Assembly (NCBI GenBank): GCA_964445695.1
Contig: CAYULF010000005.1
Span: 186,001 to 250,000 of the forward strand
Source of the DNA: JAUIKM01 sp964445695
GTDB lineage: Bacteria; Bacteroidota; Ignavibacteria; Kapaibacteriales; UBA7675
Length of the DNA stretch: 64,000 nt
Direction of reading: 5' to 3'
Positions within the stretch are counted from its first letter, which is position 1. The number at the start of each line of letters is the position of its first letter. The notes beneath the pieces were generated by a model. The model ran no database searches and was not told the origin of the DNA. It worked only from the letters and a program-made list of their open reading frames with translations. Shown here piece after piece: positions 53,621-63,065 of this stretch. Position numbers and translations under genes: made by a program.

Positions 53621-55589
53621 ACACTCCACCCGTGCGCTCGCCGTTCCTGAATCGAATGTCCAGCGTGTACAAGCCCGGTTGCAAACCCGAAGTGTTAAGC
53701 TGCGCAGTCTGCGCCTCCGCTTCCAGCCTGAGAACGCGGCGCCCCAGTTGGTCGTGTGCTAAAATTTCCGCTCCGGCCAGTTTGCTGTGGCGCACGTAAA
53801 CCGCGTCGTCGGCCGGGTTCGGGTAAACAGCGATGGTCGGATGTTTGGCCGACTGCTGTTCGCCTAGGGACGTCGCGCCGGACGCCACGAGCGTTTTAAC
53901 CGAATTGCTGTTGAGTTGCGCGGTGTTTGGGAATTCGTCGCTGTTCAGAACTCTGTAGGTGAAATTTGCGATCACGTGGTTTTCAATAGACTCATCGGCG
54001 TTGAATTTATCGGATACCGTCAGACTGAAACGCAGGTAGGTCTCGCCGCCGCTTTTACCCCAGTCAGCACCGTTGAGATCAATGTTGTTAAACACAAATT
54101 CGTAGTCGCCGTTATTTAAACGTAGCACTTCGTAGTCGTGACCCGACGCTCCCGCCCGTAGGCTGCCGGGCGCAAAGTCATCGGACTGCGGAACAATGAT
54201 GCTTAACGTTTGTACCGGTCGTGAGTCGTCGTTGCGGACTCGAACAATGAAGTCGACTTCCTCGCCGCTCTGAACGGCTTCCTCCTGTTGTTTATGCTCC
54301 TGTTTAAGTCGCGACAGCTGAATTGGATCGAGCTGGCCGGAAATTATTTGGCAAAATTGGTCGCGATGTTCGCTGCCCGCGCTGTGGTTGTTCATCGCCG
54401 CTTCGGCGCATAATTCTTCACCTTGCAATGTTTTGTCGTCGGAGAGTTTGAAGTCGGCCGAATAAATGCGTCGCACGCCCGGTGGCAGGTCGCTGAATCT
54501 CCACTCGACGTAGTCCGCCCCGCGCGCGGCGGGCGTCTCGCGGCTGTCGGTAAATGTTAAAATGTCGTCGAAGTTTAAACGCACCGTGCCGTCGGCCGGG
54601 GCGTTCGACCTGTTTTTAACAAAGATCCGGTACTGCAAGGCCTTGCCGACTCTGGCGGCGTCTGCGCCGAGGGAAATGTCTTCACTCGGACTGGGCTGCT
54701 TGTTTTTCTTTAGCGGAATGTCGATAAAATCCTCGGGAGCCAGATCTGCGAAGTTAAAGGAAAAGGTGTCGTCCGTGCATGAGAATTCCCAGGTGTCTTC
54801 GTCCGCTGCGAGGCGTATTTTCGGTGATTCCACTTCGAGATCGAAGATTGCGGTGCCGTTGTCGGCTGCGGAGAATTGATCGCCCGTATCCGTCAGGACA
54901 AATTTGACGCCCGCTGCGGTTGTCTCGTTGTCGTCCAGGATGCAGTTGCCGTTCAGATCGTGGAAAAACCGTGCAACCGCCCTACCGCCTTTGTACTCTG
55001 CAATCCTGTAATTCAGAACTCTCGTTGTAAAACTCCACGGTTTCTCGTGAGGAAAGTCGATTTCGTTGTGCACCAGGATTTCGTCCAGCGTCCAGTCGTT
55101 CAGCGTGATGTCTTTCGGCCGTTCAAACTCCATATCGCCGTAACACTCGTTGTTGGTCCAGGTGAAATTGAATTTGGGCCAGTGCAGTTCCAAATTCGGG
55201 CCTGGCCAGATGTTGTTCGAGAACTGTATGTTGAGTTCACTGCGGCAGTTGTTGCCTGTGCGTTCCAGTTCTCTCACCCACGGATGTATGACGTAACTGA
55301 GGACCTGGTCCTCCATCACGACCTGAATGTTGCTGTTGCCGATTTCGGCGAAACTGGCCAGTGGGCGGAAAAGCGGGTAGGGCAGTGGGCTCCGGGTTGT
55401 TAAAAAGGTCGTGAGTCTCGATGTCATCTTGTCGCCGACTTTTACCCGCGGTCCCAGCAGAGTGTGTTCGTCCTGCACATCTACAACTTCACACTGTGCC
55501 TCGATAATGACCCTGCGCGCCGCCTGAGACTCCGCGTTAAACAACAAACAAAAAATCAGGGCAAAAACGATTCGGTAAAAAATACGCAT
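53604..55589 (-). CDS. T9SS-secreted multidomain protein, array member 1
   Basis: 661 residues from ATG 55589 (MRIFYRIVFALIFCLLF, signal peptide) with GGAAGG upstream. It is the most divergent of five related secreted proteins in tandem. Domain order: N-terminal beta-sandwich (IIEAQCEVVDVQDEHTLLG to about 190), a SdrD/CNA-B-like segment (ARFFHDLNGNCILDDNETTA), a conserved-repeat region (YRIFVKNRSNAPADGTVRLN), a second such domain (FIVRVRNDDSRPVQTLSIIV) and a T9SS type A tail (AVYPNPADDAVYVRH, LGRRVLRLEAEA, GLYTLDIRFRNGE). Cargo function unknown, probably a surface or extracellular structural protein. Confidence 0.83.
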   Translation of the reverse strand: MRIFYRIVFALIFCLLFNAESQAARRVIIEAQCEVVDVQDEHTLLGPRVKVGDKMTSRLTTFLTTRSPLPYPLFRPLASFAEIGNSNIQVVMEDQVLSYVIHPWVRELERTGNNCRSELNIQFSNNIWPGPNLELHWPKFNFTWTNNECYGDMEFERPKDITLNDWTLDEILVHNEIDFPHEKPWSFTTRVLNYRIAEYKGGRAVARFFHDLNGNCILDDNETTAAGVKFVLTDTGDQFSAADNGTAIFDLEVESPKIRLAADEDTWEFSCTDDTFSFNFADLAPEDFIDIPLKKNKQPSPSEDISLGADAARVGKALQYRIFVKNRSNAPADGTVRLNFDDILTFTDSRETPAARGADYVEWRFSDLPPGVRRIYSADFKLSDDKTLQGEELCAEAAMNNHSAGSEHRDQFCQIISGQLDPIQLSRLKQEHKQQEEAVQSGEEVDFIVRVRNDDSRPVQTLSIIVPQSDDFAPGSLRAGASGHDYEVLRLNNGDYEFVFNNIDLNGADWGKSGGETYLRFSLTVSDKFNADESIENHVIANFTYRVLNSDEFPNTAQLNSNSVKTLVASGATSLGEQQSAKHPTIAVYPNPADDAVYVRHSKLAGAEILAHDQLGRRVLRLEAEAQTAQLNTSGLQPGLYTLDIRFRNGERTGGVFSVMR

Positions 55590-55750
55590 GTCGCCTTCCG
55601 GAAAGTACAATAGTCGCCAGATTAATCGCTGATTTCGGGCACTGGACTGTAACGGGCGTTCTGTTTGGGGGAGTGAGAAAGCCGCGTCGGTTCGAGGTGA
55701 GAAGCGAACACAAAATGCTGAGCGCAGTTACATTGAACTGTTTAAAAAGA

Positions 55751-55784
55751 AACGCCCGCCTTCCGGTAAAGGAAGACGGGCGTT
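55751..55784 (-). terminator. Terminator of T9SS array member 2
   Basis: AACGCCCGCCTTCC (55751-55764) pairs with GGAAGACGGGCGTT (55771-55784) with one mismatch. On the minus strand the hairpin is followed by TCTTTTTAAAC, a T run, 44 bases after the gene's stop. Confidence 0.85.
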
Positions 55785-55827
55785 CCATAGAAGACGGACA
55801 GATCTGCTGACCTTCCAATAAGGCGGT

Positions 55828-57819
55828 TTATCGCACGATGTTAATCGGTTTAACCGTGATGCCCGCGTCGTCGCTGATCGTCAGGTAGTAGTTGCCGGCG
55901 GCAAGATGCTGCACGTCAAGTACTGCCGAAGCGCCGTTGACCGATTGCGAGATGAGCGTCTCGCCCAGGGTGTTGCGCAGGCTCAGGATGGCGGGACGGG
56001 CGTTGTCAAAGCGAACCGTCACTTTGTCCGTGCTCGGGTTCGGGTAAACCAGAATGCTCGTGTCTTCCTGGTCGTAGTTGACCGACGTCGTGCTGCTCAC
56101 GATACGGCTGACTACCGTGTTCGTCACGATCGGGCTGTTGAAGTCGAAGAAGATCTCGGCCTTGTTCGGGATTTCCGTGCCGACGGCAAGGCCGTCTTTC
56201 AGGTACACGTCGAAGCTCACAAAACCCATGCTGCCTTCTTCGTCAACCGATTTTGCCGGAAGGTTGATGTCGTTGAACGTCCATTCCAGTTCGCCGTCGG
56301 CCGTGAAGTTGAACACGAAGTCGTGGCTGCAGGCGGCCAGACGGATCTTGTCGATGTTGTGGAAATCGCTCAGAGCGTCGACCACGCGCACCGTCAGGGC
56401 GTCTTCGTTACCTTCGTTCTGGAAGCGAACCAGGTAGCGCAGCACGTTGTCTTCCGGCAGGATTTCGCCGTCGGCATTGCGCGTGCCCGCAAAGACCTGC
56501 ATGTCGTTCGGGTCGTATGCGCCGCGGATTTCCTGGCAGACTTCGTCGTTGCGCTCGCGTTGCAGCTCGTCTTCGCCTTTGTCGTCATCCAGGTCGGAAC
56601 CGACGGAGGCGCAGATGCGCGTGCCCAGCAGCTCTTCGTCGGCCGGAACTTTCAGCGTCACTTTGATGATCATCACTTCGTCCACGGCAAAGTCGCTCAG
56701 GTTCCACACGGCCGTCGTCGGCGAGTAGGAATCGGCTGCCGGATCGCTTTCGAAGTCCGTCAGCAGCGCGTCGTGCGTGAAGGTGACGTCGCCCGAGTAC
56801 GGCAGCGTGCCGATGTTCTGAACGCGGATCGTGTACGTCATCGCAAAACCGGGACGTGCCAGCGAGGACATGACGCTCACGCGCAGCGCTTCCGTCAGGT
56901 CTTTCGGCTCCAGGCTGAAGTTCGCCAGGATTTCATCGCCTTTGTTCTCGATGTCGATGTCGGCCGGGCCCAGCGGGCAAACCTGGTTCCACAGCGGGCG
57001 CTCGTTGACGTGCGCTTTGTATTTGCCTACCGGCAGCGTGATTTCGTAGGCGCCGTCTTCATCCGTGGCGATGTAGTACGGTCCCGGCGTGATTTTCACG
57101 ATGCGCTGACGCAGACCGAAGTCCTCGGCGTCCAGTTCGCAGTCGCCGTCGTAGTCGGCAATCACGCGGCCGCTGACCGTTCCACCATCTTCGACAGTGG
57201 TGTAGATCGACGTGATGTCCGCCGTGATCGAGTATCCGCCCGAGGTGCGGTCCCAGTTGCTCAGTTGCAGCGTGTGCTCTTTGTTGAAGCGATTCAGGTC
57301 GATGTTGTTCGGCAGTTGATCCAGGTCCAGTTCGTCGTCGCAGTCATCGTTGCCTACAATAACGTTGATGTAGGTCACCATCGCCGGCGGCTCGCCCGGG
57401 AAAGTGTTGTTGGAGCTGGAGAAGTTGATTCTGTGCCAGCAACTGTCCGTGCTGCCGGCCGTCTCGGCAATCGACTCGATCGTAGCGCCGAAACCGCGAA
57501 TGTTCGGCGAGGGATTTTCAACTGGCAGACTGCTGAATTCCAGACCGTTAATCGTCGCCTTCACGCTGTTGGCGGCGTTGTTAAGGTCGAATTCAGAGTA
57601 GTATTGCGTTTGGTTCGACGGTTCCGTTTCCAGCAGATAGGTCAGTTCGCCCGTCACCAGATCGCCAACTTTGATCTGATCGGAAATCTGGCTCATCTGA
57701 TCGGTGACCTGCGTCACTTCGGCGGTGAAGTTGTAGGTAATGAATTCCTGTGCTTGCGCATACTGGCTCGTAGCAAGACCAAAACATGTCATGAAAGCCA
57801 GCAGTAAGAGTTTTCGCAT
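55828..57819 (-). CDS. T9SS-secreted multidomain protein, array member 2
   Basis: 663 residues from ATG 57819 (MRKLLLLAFMTCFGLATSQ, signal peptide). Domains: N-terminal beta-sandwich starting ITYNFTAEVTQVTDQMSQIS (to about 225), of a kind also seen in anchored surface proteins; a CNA-B/SdrD-like domain (GRVIADYDGDCELDAEDFG, GAYEITLPVGKYKAHV); a repeat domain (AMTYTIRVQNIGTLPYSGDV in part); the DUF7619-like domain (RYLVRFQNEGNEDALTVRV, TFNDINLPAKSVDEEGSMG, EIFFDFNSPIVTNTVVS); and a T9SS type A tail (ILVYPNPSTDKVTVRF). Strongly similar to members 3 and 4. Confidence 0.87.
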   Translation of the reverse strand: MRKLLLLAFMTCFGLATSQYAQAQEFITYNFTAEVTQVTDQMSQISDQIKVGDLVTGELTYLLETEPSNQTQYYSEFDLNNAANSVKATINGLEFSSLPVENPSPNIRGFGATIESIAETAGSTDSCWHRINFSSSNNTFPGEPPAMVTYINVIVGNDDCDDELDLDQLPNNIDLNRFNKEHTLQLSNWDRTSGGYSITADITSIYTTVEDGGTVSGRVIADYDGDCELDAEDFGLRQRIVKITPGPYYIATDEDGAYEITLPVGKYKAHVNERPLWNQVCPLGPADIDIENKGDEILANFSLEPKDLTEALRVSVMSSLARPGFAMTYTIRVQNIGTLPYSGDVTFTHDALLTDFESDPAADSYSPTTAVWNLSDFAVDEVMIIKVTLKVPADEELLGTRICASVGSDLDDDKGEDELQRERNDEVCQEIRGAYDPNDMQVFAGTRNADGEILPEDNVLRYLVRFQNEGNEDALTVRVVDALSDFHNIDKIRLAACSHDFVFNFTADGELEWTFNDINLPAKSVDEEGSMGFVSFDVYLKDGLAVGTEIPNKAEIFFDFNSPIVTNTVVSRIVSSTTSVNYDQEDTSILVYPNPSTDKVTVRFDNARPAILSLRNTLGETLISQSVNGASAVLDVQHLAAGNYYLTISDDAGITVKPINIVR

Positions 57820-57974
57820 GCCCTTTTCTCCATAGAAGATTAGAGTGAACTTGTATGAGTTATCGAAGTTTCTGTCCGGAATCTTCTGTTGATGGGGCCA
57901 AGAACCGGTCATAAAAAAAACCGTTACAAGCTGCTTTGCATTCTCTTGCCGCGGCCGGATATCCACTCGTGAGC

Positions 57975-58024
57975 GCTTCGCCGCCGTTGCTGCGGCTTGC
58001 TTTTTTCTCTTGTTTGTCAGCGGG
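57975..58024 (+). repeat. Dispersed hairpin repeat, well-preserved copy
   Basis: GCTTCGCCGCCGTTGCTGCG, then GCTTGCTTTTTTCTC and TTGTTTGTCAGCGGG. A small GC-rich hairpin is followed by a T run on the plus strand, like an intrinsic terminator, but no plus-strand gene lies upstream. It is almost identical in layout to 60455-60506 and 34652-34698. Confidence 0.7.
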
Positions 58025-58118
58025 CCAGGCGGCGGAATTCTCTATGTCGGCGATCAGTCTGGCGTCGGTGGAAGCGAGGGCCGTGTACAGTCCGGCGCCG
58101 CTGGGCGGCAAAATAAAA

Positions 58119-58149
58119 ACGGCGTCCGTTTGCAGTAAACGAACGCCGT
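58119..58149 (-). terminator. Terminator of T9SS array member 3
   Basis: ACGGCGTCCGTTTGC (58119-58133) pairs with GTAAACGAACGCCGT (58135-58149) with two mismatches. On the minus strand it is followed by TTTTTATTTT, 47 bases after the stop of member 3. The stem sequence is nearly the same as at 60871-60901, so the terminator was duplicated with the gene. Confidence 0.87.
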
Positions 58150-58196
58150 TGTGAAGGGGTATCGGTCAGTCGGAGCCAGTGAGATACTCAGTCGGA

Positions 58197-60194
58197 TCAG
58201 CGCAGCACGTTGATCGGTTTTACGATCGTACTGCCCGGCGTCGTAATCGTCAGCCAGTAGCTGCCGGCCGCCAGTTCGTCCAGGGCCAGCACCGTGCCGG
58301 CGCTGTTGAGTTTTTGCGTCATCAGCGCCTCGCCCAGGGCGTTGCGCACGGTGACGTAGGTCGCCGCGTCGTTGTTCAGCGGCTCCTCAAAGCGGATCGT
58401 GACTTTGTCGCTGGTCGGATTGGGGAAGACGCTGATCGAAGCGTCGTCCAGATCGTAATCCACCGACGTCGTCGTACCGGCAATGCGGCTGACCACCGTG
58501 TTGGTGATAACCGGGCTGTTGAAGTCGAAGTAAATCGCCGCGTCGTTCGGGATTTCCGTGCCCGAAGCCAGCTCGTCTTTCAGATAGACTTCAAACTTGA
58601 TGAATCCCTGGCTGCCGGCTTCGTCCACCGACTTCGGTTTCAGGTTGATGTCGTTGAACGTCCATTCCAGCGCGCCTTCGTCCGTGAAGTCGAACGAGAA
58701 GTCGTGGCTCGAAGCGCCAAGGCGGATTTTGTCGATGTTGTGAAACTCGCTCAGTTCGTCCACCACGCGCACCGTAATGGCGTCTTCGTTGCCTTCGTTC
58801 TGGAAGCGGATCAGATAGGTCAGCACCTTGTCTTCCGGCAGAATCGAGCCGTCGGCATTGCGTGTACCGCTGAATACCTGGATGTCGTTGGGATCGTATG
58901 CGCCGCGGATTTCCTGACAGATTTCGTCGCTGTCTTTGCGCAGCAGCTCGTCGCTGCCTTCGTTGCTTTCGTCGCTCTCGATGCGGGCGCAGATCGTCGT
59001 GCCCAGCAGACCTTCATCCGCCGGCACTTTCATCGTGACGTAGAAATTCACGTACTGATCCACGGGCAGGTTGTCGAGTTCCCATTCGGCCACCGGGTTG
59101 TTGTAGCTGTCCGCCTGCGGATCGCTGCTGAAATCCGTCAGCAGGCCGTCGTGAATAAAGCGGATCGTACCGGAGTACGGCAGCGTGCCGATGTTGCGAA
59201 CGCTGATGAAGTAGTTCATGTCAAAACCGGGACGTGCGCGGCCCGGTGTTACCGATACATCGATCGCTTCGATCAGGCGCTCGGGTTCCATGCCGAAGTC
59301 GGCGTTTATTTCACTGCCTTCTTCCGTCAGGCTGACCGTAGCCGGACCCGCCGGGCAGGTCTGCGACCACAGTTCGCGCTCAACAACTTCCACGTCGTAG
59401 TCGCCCAGCGGCAGCACCAGGCTGTAGCGACCATTGTCGTCCGTCGCTGCGTGGAACGGTCCCGGCGTGAACTTGACGAAGCGGCGCATCAGGTTTTGGT
59501 CCGTGCCGTTGAATTCGCAGTCGCTGTTGTAGTCGGCGTAAACATTGCCGCTGACGGTAGCGCCTGCTTCCACGCCTGCCGTAATCGACGTCAGCTGCGC
59601 TTCCATGTGGAATTCAAAATCGTTGTCTTCATAGCGGCCGACAACTACGCGCGCCTCTCGGTTCCACTCGGCGAGGTCGATACTCGTGGGCAGCCGGTTG
59701 ATGTCCAACTGCTGATCGCAGTTGTCGTTTTCAAAGTACAGGCCGATCTGGCTGAAGTTAACATCTTTCTGATCGGGAAAGATGTTGACTTCGCTGATAA
59801 AGTGCATTGAGTTGTAGCAGGACGGATTGCCGTTGTCTTCAAAATCGTTGGTCTTCATGTAGGCGTAAAAGCCCGACTCGCGGATCCCGCCGTGGTCGTC
59901 TGATTGCGTCGAAGAAAACTCGTGGCCGCCGGCCAGCACGGAGATGCTGTTGGGGCCTTCGCCCAGGTTAAACATCGAGACCACAGCATTGGTGGAGATC
60001 GATTGAATCGTCGGGTCAAAAATCAGAATGCCGTTGATTTCATCGCCGATGTTAATGCCGTACAGATCGTTTCCGTCCGTTACCTGTGTGACTTCAGCAC
60101 TGAATTGAAATGAAATCAGTTGCTGTGCCTGCACCACCAGCGACGTAGCGGGCAGCAGAAGGAGGCAAAGCGCCAGTCTGGTAAGTAAGTGCAT
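58197..60194 (-). CDS. T9SS-secreted multidomain protein, array member 3
   Basis: 665 residues, starting MHLLTRLALCLLLLPATSLV (signal peptide ending VQAQ). N-terminal beta-sandwich about 24-205 (FQFSAEVTQVTDGND, IGDEINGILIFD, SQIGLYFENDNCDQ); CNA-B/SdrD-like domain about 208-290 (GNVYADYNSDCEFNGTDQN); repeat domain about 295-440 (NYFISVRNIGTLPYSGTIRF); DUF7619-like domain about 445-580 (YLIRFQNEGNEDAITVRVVD, IYFDFNSPVITNTVVSRI); T9SS type A tail (SVFPNPTSDKVTIRFEEPL). Nearly identical to member 4 from the middle to the end, but the N-terminal domain differs, suggesting that part sets specificity. Confidence 0.88.
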   Translation of the reverse strand: MHLLTRLALCLLLLPATSLVVQAQQLISFQFSAEVTQVTDGNDLYGINIGDEINGILIFDPTIQSISTNAVVSMFNLGEGPNSISVLAGGHEFSSTQSDDHGGIRESGFYAYMKTNDFEDNGNPSCYNSMHFISEVNIFPDQKDVNFSQIGLYFENDNCDQQLDINRLPTSIDLAEWNREARVVVGRYEDNDFEFHMEAQLTSITAGVEAGATVSGNVYADYNSDCEFNGTDQNLMRRFVKFTPGPFHAATDDNGRYSLVLPLGDYDVEVVERELWSQTCPAGPATVSLTEEGSEINADFGMEPERLIEAIDVSVTPGRARPGFDMNYFISVRNIGTLPYSGTIRFIHDGLLTDFSSDPQADSYNNPVAEWELDNLPVDQYVNFYVTMKVPADEGLLGTTICARIESDESNEGSDELLRKDSDEICQEIRGAYDPNDIQVFSGTRNADGSILPEDKVLTYLIRFQNEGNEDAITVRVVDELSEFHNIDKIRLGASSHDFSFDFTDEGALEWTFNDINLKPKSVDEAGSQGFIKFEVYLKDELASGTEIPNDAAIYFDFNSPVITNTVVSRIAGTTTSVDYDLDDASISVFPNPTSDKVTIRFEEPLNNDAATYVTVRNALGEALMTQKLNSAGTVLALDELAAGSYWLTITTPGSTIVKPINVLR

Positions 60195-60299
60195 GTTGAA
60201 TCCTCATTGATGTGCTTGTGAAATTTGCTCGGTAAAATCGGCTTTGGTACGTGTACACGGGTATTGTTGCGCCCGCACCTGATTTTGTTGCCGCCGAAC

Positions 60300-60421
60300 C
60301 TGTTAAGTCGTGTGTCTGGCGTTCGGGCAGCTTTCCAACGTGGCCCGCCGAAAATTGGCCCGTGGAATCATTGCGGTGGTCAAGACAAGCGCCGCCGGAA
60401 AAAGGTCTCAAAGAAATCCCT
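60300..60421 (-). promoter_or_regulatory. Duplicated upstream block of array member 3
   Basis: About 110-225 bases upstream of the member 3 start. The part 60364-60394 is identical over 31 bases to 63133-63163 upstream of member 4, and flanking sequence (GAAAAAGGTCTCAAA) is also shared. Relative to each start codon the blocks lie at similar distance (170 and 180 bases). Such conservation in non-coding DNA suggests a shared promoter or regulator site. Confidence 0.55.
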
Positions 60422-60454
60422 TGTGCTACGGTCTTGCCATTCACTTTATCTGAT

Positions 60455-60506
60455 GCTTCGCCGCATGCGCGGCTTGCTTTATTCTCTTGTTAATTGTTGA
60501 GCGCGG
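60455..60506 (+). repeat. Dispersed hairpin repeat
   Basis: GCTTCGCCGCATGCGCGGCT, then TGCTTTATTCTCTTGTTAAT: the hairpin GCCGCATGCGCGGC is followed by T-rich sequence. It parallels 57975-58024, but the TTGTTTGTC end has changed to TTGTTAATTG. Confidence 0.6.
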
Positions 60507-60870
60507 AGTGGTTCCACCTATGCCTGTCGATCATGTCGAGTCGTTTCCCGTTCAGCAGCGTTTCAGGCGCGTTTACCCATGAGATTCGCTACGCTCAGTT
60601 TTTTGGCCGTGGAAAAGCGCGGCGATGGTCTTAAGCTTGTTTGCAGCGCTTGTAAACCGGTTGCAGCGCTTCTTGATCCACCACGGTTTGATGGCATGCT
60701 GAACGAGCCCGCAGTGAGCGGGTAAGGGAAGCTATATTGGTGGGTATCGTCCTTTGGAAGGTGGTGGTGTCGGGGTGGGTCCTTTGATCACACTAAAAAA
60801 CACCTCGTAAAACTGAACAACTTCAGGCTCGTACCTGAATTCGTCGGCGGCCTCACGTCTGCAAACAACG

Positions 60871-60901
60871 ACGGCGCTCGTTTACAGTAAACGAACGCCG
60901 T
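60871..60901 (-). terminator. Hairpin after T9SS array member 4
   Basis: ACGGCGCTCGTTTAC (60871-60885) pairs with GTAAACGAACGCCGT (60887-60901) with one mismatch. It lies 48 bases after the member 4 stop. The stem resembles 58119-58149, but no clean T run follows. Confidence 0.75.
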
Positions 60902-60949
60902 CAGAGATGGAGAATCAGATTGTCGTATTGACCGCGGTTTTCAGCCGGC

Positions 60950-62953
60950 TCAGCGCACCACGTTGATCGGTTTTACGATCGTGCTGCCCGGCGTCGTGAT
61001 CGCCAGCCAGTAGCTGCCGGCTGACAACTCGTCCAGTGACAGCACCGTGCCGGCGCTGTTGAGTTTTTGCGTCATCAGCGCCTCGCCCAGGGCGTTGCGC
61101 ACTGTGACAAAACTCTCCGCAGCATCGTTCAGCGGCTCTTCAAAGCGGATCGTGACTTTGTCGCTGGTCGGATTCGGGAAGACGCTGATTGAAGCGTCGT
61201 CCAGATCGTAATCCACCGATGTCGTCGTACCTGCAATGCGGCTGACCACCGTGTTGGTGATGACCGGGCTGTTGAAGTCGAAGTAAATCGCCGCCGAATT
61301 CGGAATCTCCGTGCCCGTAGCCAGTTCGTCTTTCAGATAAACCTCGAACTTCAGGAATCCCTGGCTGCCGACTTCGTCCACCGACTTCGGTTTCAAGTAG
61401 ATGTCGTTGAACGTCCATTCCAGCGCGCCGTCGTTTGTGAAGTCGAATGAGAAGTCGTGGCTCGCCGCGCCCAGTCGGATTTTTTCGATGTTGTGGAACT
61501 CGCTCAGTTGGTCTACCACGCGCACCGTAATGGCATCCTCATTGCCTTCGTTCTGGAAACGGATCAGATAGGTCAGCACCTTGTCCTCCGGCAGAATGGA
61601 GCCGTCGGCATTGCGCTCGCCGCTGAACACCTGAATGTCGTTGGGGTCGAAGGAGCCGCGGACTTCCTGGCAAATCTCGTCACTGTCCTTGCGCAGCAGA
61701 TCGTCGCTGCCGTCATTTTCCTGCTCGCTTTCAATGACGGCGCAGATAATGGTTCCTAGCAGACCTTCGTCGGCGGGAACTTTCATGGTAACGTGTATTT
61801 CCATTCTCTGATCAACAGCCAGATCGACGAAATCCCATTCGGCTGTCGGATAGTCGTAGCTGTCCGGCTGCGGTACGCTGCTGAAGTCCGTCAGCAGTCC
61901 GTCGGGCGTAAAACGAAGCGTGCCGGAGTAGGGCAGCGTGCCGATGTTGCGCACGGAGATGTAGTACATTATGTCAAAGCCGGGGACGGCGCGACTCGAC
62001 ATCACTGAAACATCGATCGCTTCTGTCAAACGTTCGGCTTCCAGAGCAAAATCGAGGTTGACTTCTGTGTCTTCATCCGCCAGCGAAATCGAGGCCGGGC
62101 CGGCCGGGCAGGTCTGCGACCACAGTTCGCGCTCGATTACTTCCACGTCGTAGTCGCCCACAGGCAGCGTCATGCTGTAGTGGCCGTTGATGTCCGTTGC
62201 CGCCAGGTAAGGTCCTGGTGTGACCTTCACAAAACGGCGCATCAGATTCTGGTCCGTGCCGTTGAAGTCACAGTCACCGTTGTAGTCGGCAAATACATTG
62301 CCGCTGACCACTGCGCCGGATTCCGCCTGCGCGGTAATCGACGTAATATTTGCTTCCAGTTGAATATCGCGGCCGTCCTGGTCTTCATAGCGGCCGACAA
62401 CGAGGCGTGCCATGCGATTCCAGTCGCTCAGGTTGATGCTGGTGGGCAGCTCCATAACGTCCAGCGCAAAGTCGCAGTCGTCATTCTCAAAATAGAGCCC
62501 GATCTGGCTGAACATAACATCTTTCTGATCGGGAAAAACGTTGACTTCGCTGTTAATTTGAATCGTGTTCCGGCAGGTGGGGCCGCCGTTCTGATCAACG
62601 AGGCTGTTGTACATGGTGGCATAAAAGCCCCGCTCGCGGAAGTCGTTTCCCTGTACCCATTGTGATGATGAGAACTCGTGTCCGCCAACCAATACCGCAA
62701 TACTACTCGATTCATCTTTGGTTAGGTCGTGCACCGCGCTTCCTGCATTCCCGGAAATCGTTTCGTAGTTAGCCGGTAAGACCAAAGTACCAACGACCAA
62801 ATCGCCGACATTGATCCCGAAGTTGTTGTTTTGATCAACAATCTGTGTGACTTCAGCGCTGAACTGAAAGGTCGTGGGCTGTTGCGCCTGCACCATCAGC
62901 GCTGTCGCGGGCAAAAGCAAAAAACATAGTGCCAGTCTGGTAAACACTTGCAT
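60950..62953 (-). CDS. T9SS-secreted multidomain protein, array member 4
   Basis: 667 residues, starting MQVFTRLALCFLLLPATALM (signal peptide ending VQAQ). Same domain order as member 3: N-terminal beta-sandwich (FQFSAEVTQIVDQNNNFG, VGDLVVGTLVLPANYE), CNA-B/SdrD-like (GNVFADYNGDCDFNGTDQN), repeat domain (YYISVRNIGTLPYSGTLRF), DUF7619-like domain (YLIRFQNEGNEDAITVRVVD, FNDIYLKPKSVDEVGSQGF) and T9SS type A tail (SVFPNPTSDKVTIRFEEPL). The C-terminal 200 residues match member 3 almost exactly, consistent with recent duplication or gene conversion. Confidence 0.88.
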   Translation of the reverse strand: MQVFTRLALCFLLLPATALMVQAQQPTTFQFSAEVTQIVDQNNNFGINVGDLVVGTLVLPANYETISGNAGSAVHDLTKDESSSIAVLVGGHEFSSSQWVQGNDFRERGFYATMYNSLVDQNGGPTCRNTIQINSEVNVFPDQKDVMFSQIGLYFENDDCDFALDVMELPTSINLSDWNRMARLVVGRYEDQDGRDIQLEANITSITAQAESGAVVSGNVFADYNGDCDFNGTDQNLMRRFVKVTPGPYLAATDINGHYSMTLPVGDYDVEVIERELWSQTCPAGPASISLADEDTEVNLDFALEAERLTEAIDVSVMSSRAVPGFDIMYYISVRNIGTLPYSGTLRFTPDGLLTDFSSVPQPDSYDYPTAEWDFVDLAVDQRMEIHVTMKVPADEGLLGTIICAVIESEQENDGSDDLLRKDSDEICQEVRGSFDPNDIQVFSGERNADGSILPEDKVLTYLIRFQNEGNEDAITVRVVDQLSEFHNIEKIRLGAASHDFSFDFTNDGALEWTFNDIYLKPKSVDEVGSQGFLKFEVYLKDELATGTEIPNSAAIYFDFNSPVITNTVVSRIAGTTTSVDYDLDDASISVFPNPTSDKVTIRFEEPLNDAAESFVTVRNALGEALMTQKLNSAGTVLSLDELSAGSYWLAITTPGSTIVKPINVVR

Positions 62954-63065
62954 GTTAAAACCTCATAGAAGTTCAATGAAACATTAATCAGGGAAAATGG
63001 GGCAGTACGCGCTGAAGGACTTTTTGTGGTCCAGTGTGTGCTCAGGAGTCGCCGGACCCGTTGAA

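Larger units (their letters stand above)
57820..58196. other. Intergenic region between array members 2 and 3
   Basis: 377 bases carrying a dispersed hairpin repeat (57975-58024) and the terminator of member 3 (58119-58149). The part nearest member 2 (57820-57970) should contain its promoter. It does not share the duplicated block seen upstream of members 3 and 4. Confidence 0.5.
60195..60949. other. 755-base region with duplicated upstream block and repeats
   Basis: No gene is seen. It contains the duplicated upstream block of member 3 (60300-60421), a dispersed hairpin repeat (60455-60506) and the terminator of member 4 (60871-60901). Between about 60510 and 60860 I see nothing identifiable apart from a short direct repeat TTGCAGCGCTT. 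Confidence 0.5.

Noticed and set aside
55906..59810. Very long plus-strand open frames (633 and 543 codons) opposite T9SS array members 2 and 3
   Set aside because: Codon structure belongs to the minus-strand genes, which have signal peptides, domains and terminators. The plus frames are Val/Arg/His-rich without family features; their mutual similarity only mirrors the paralogy.
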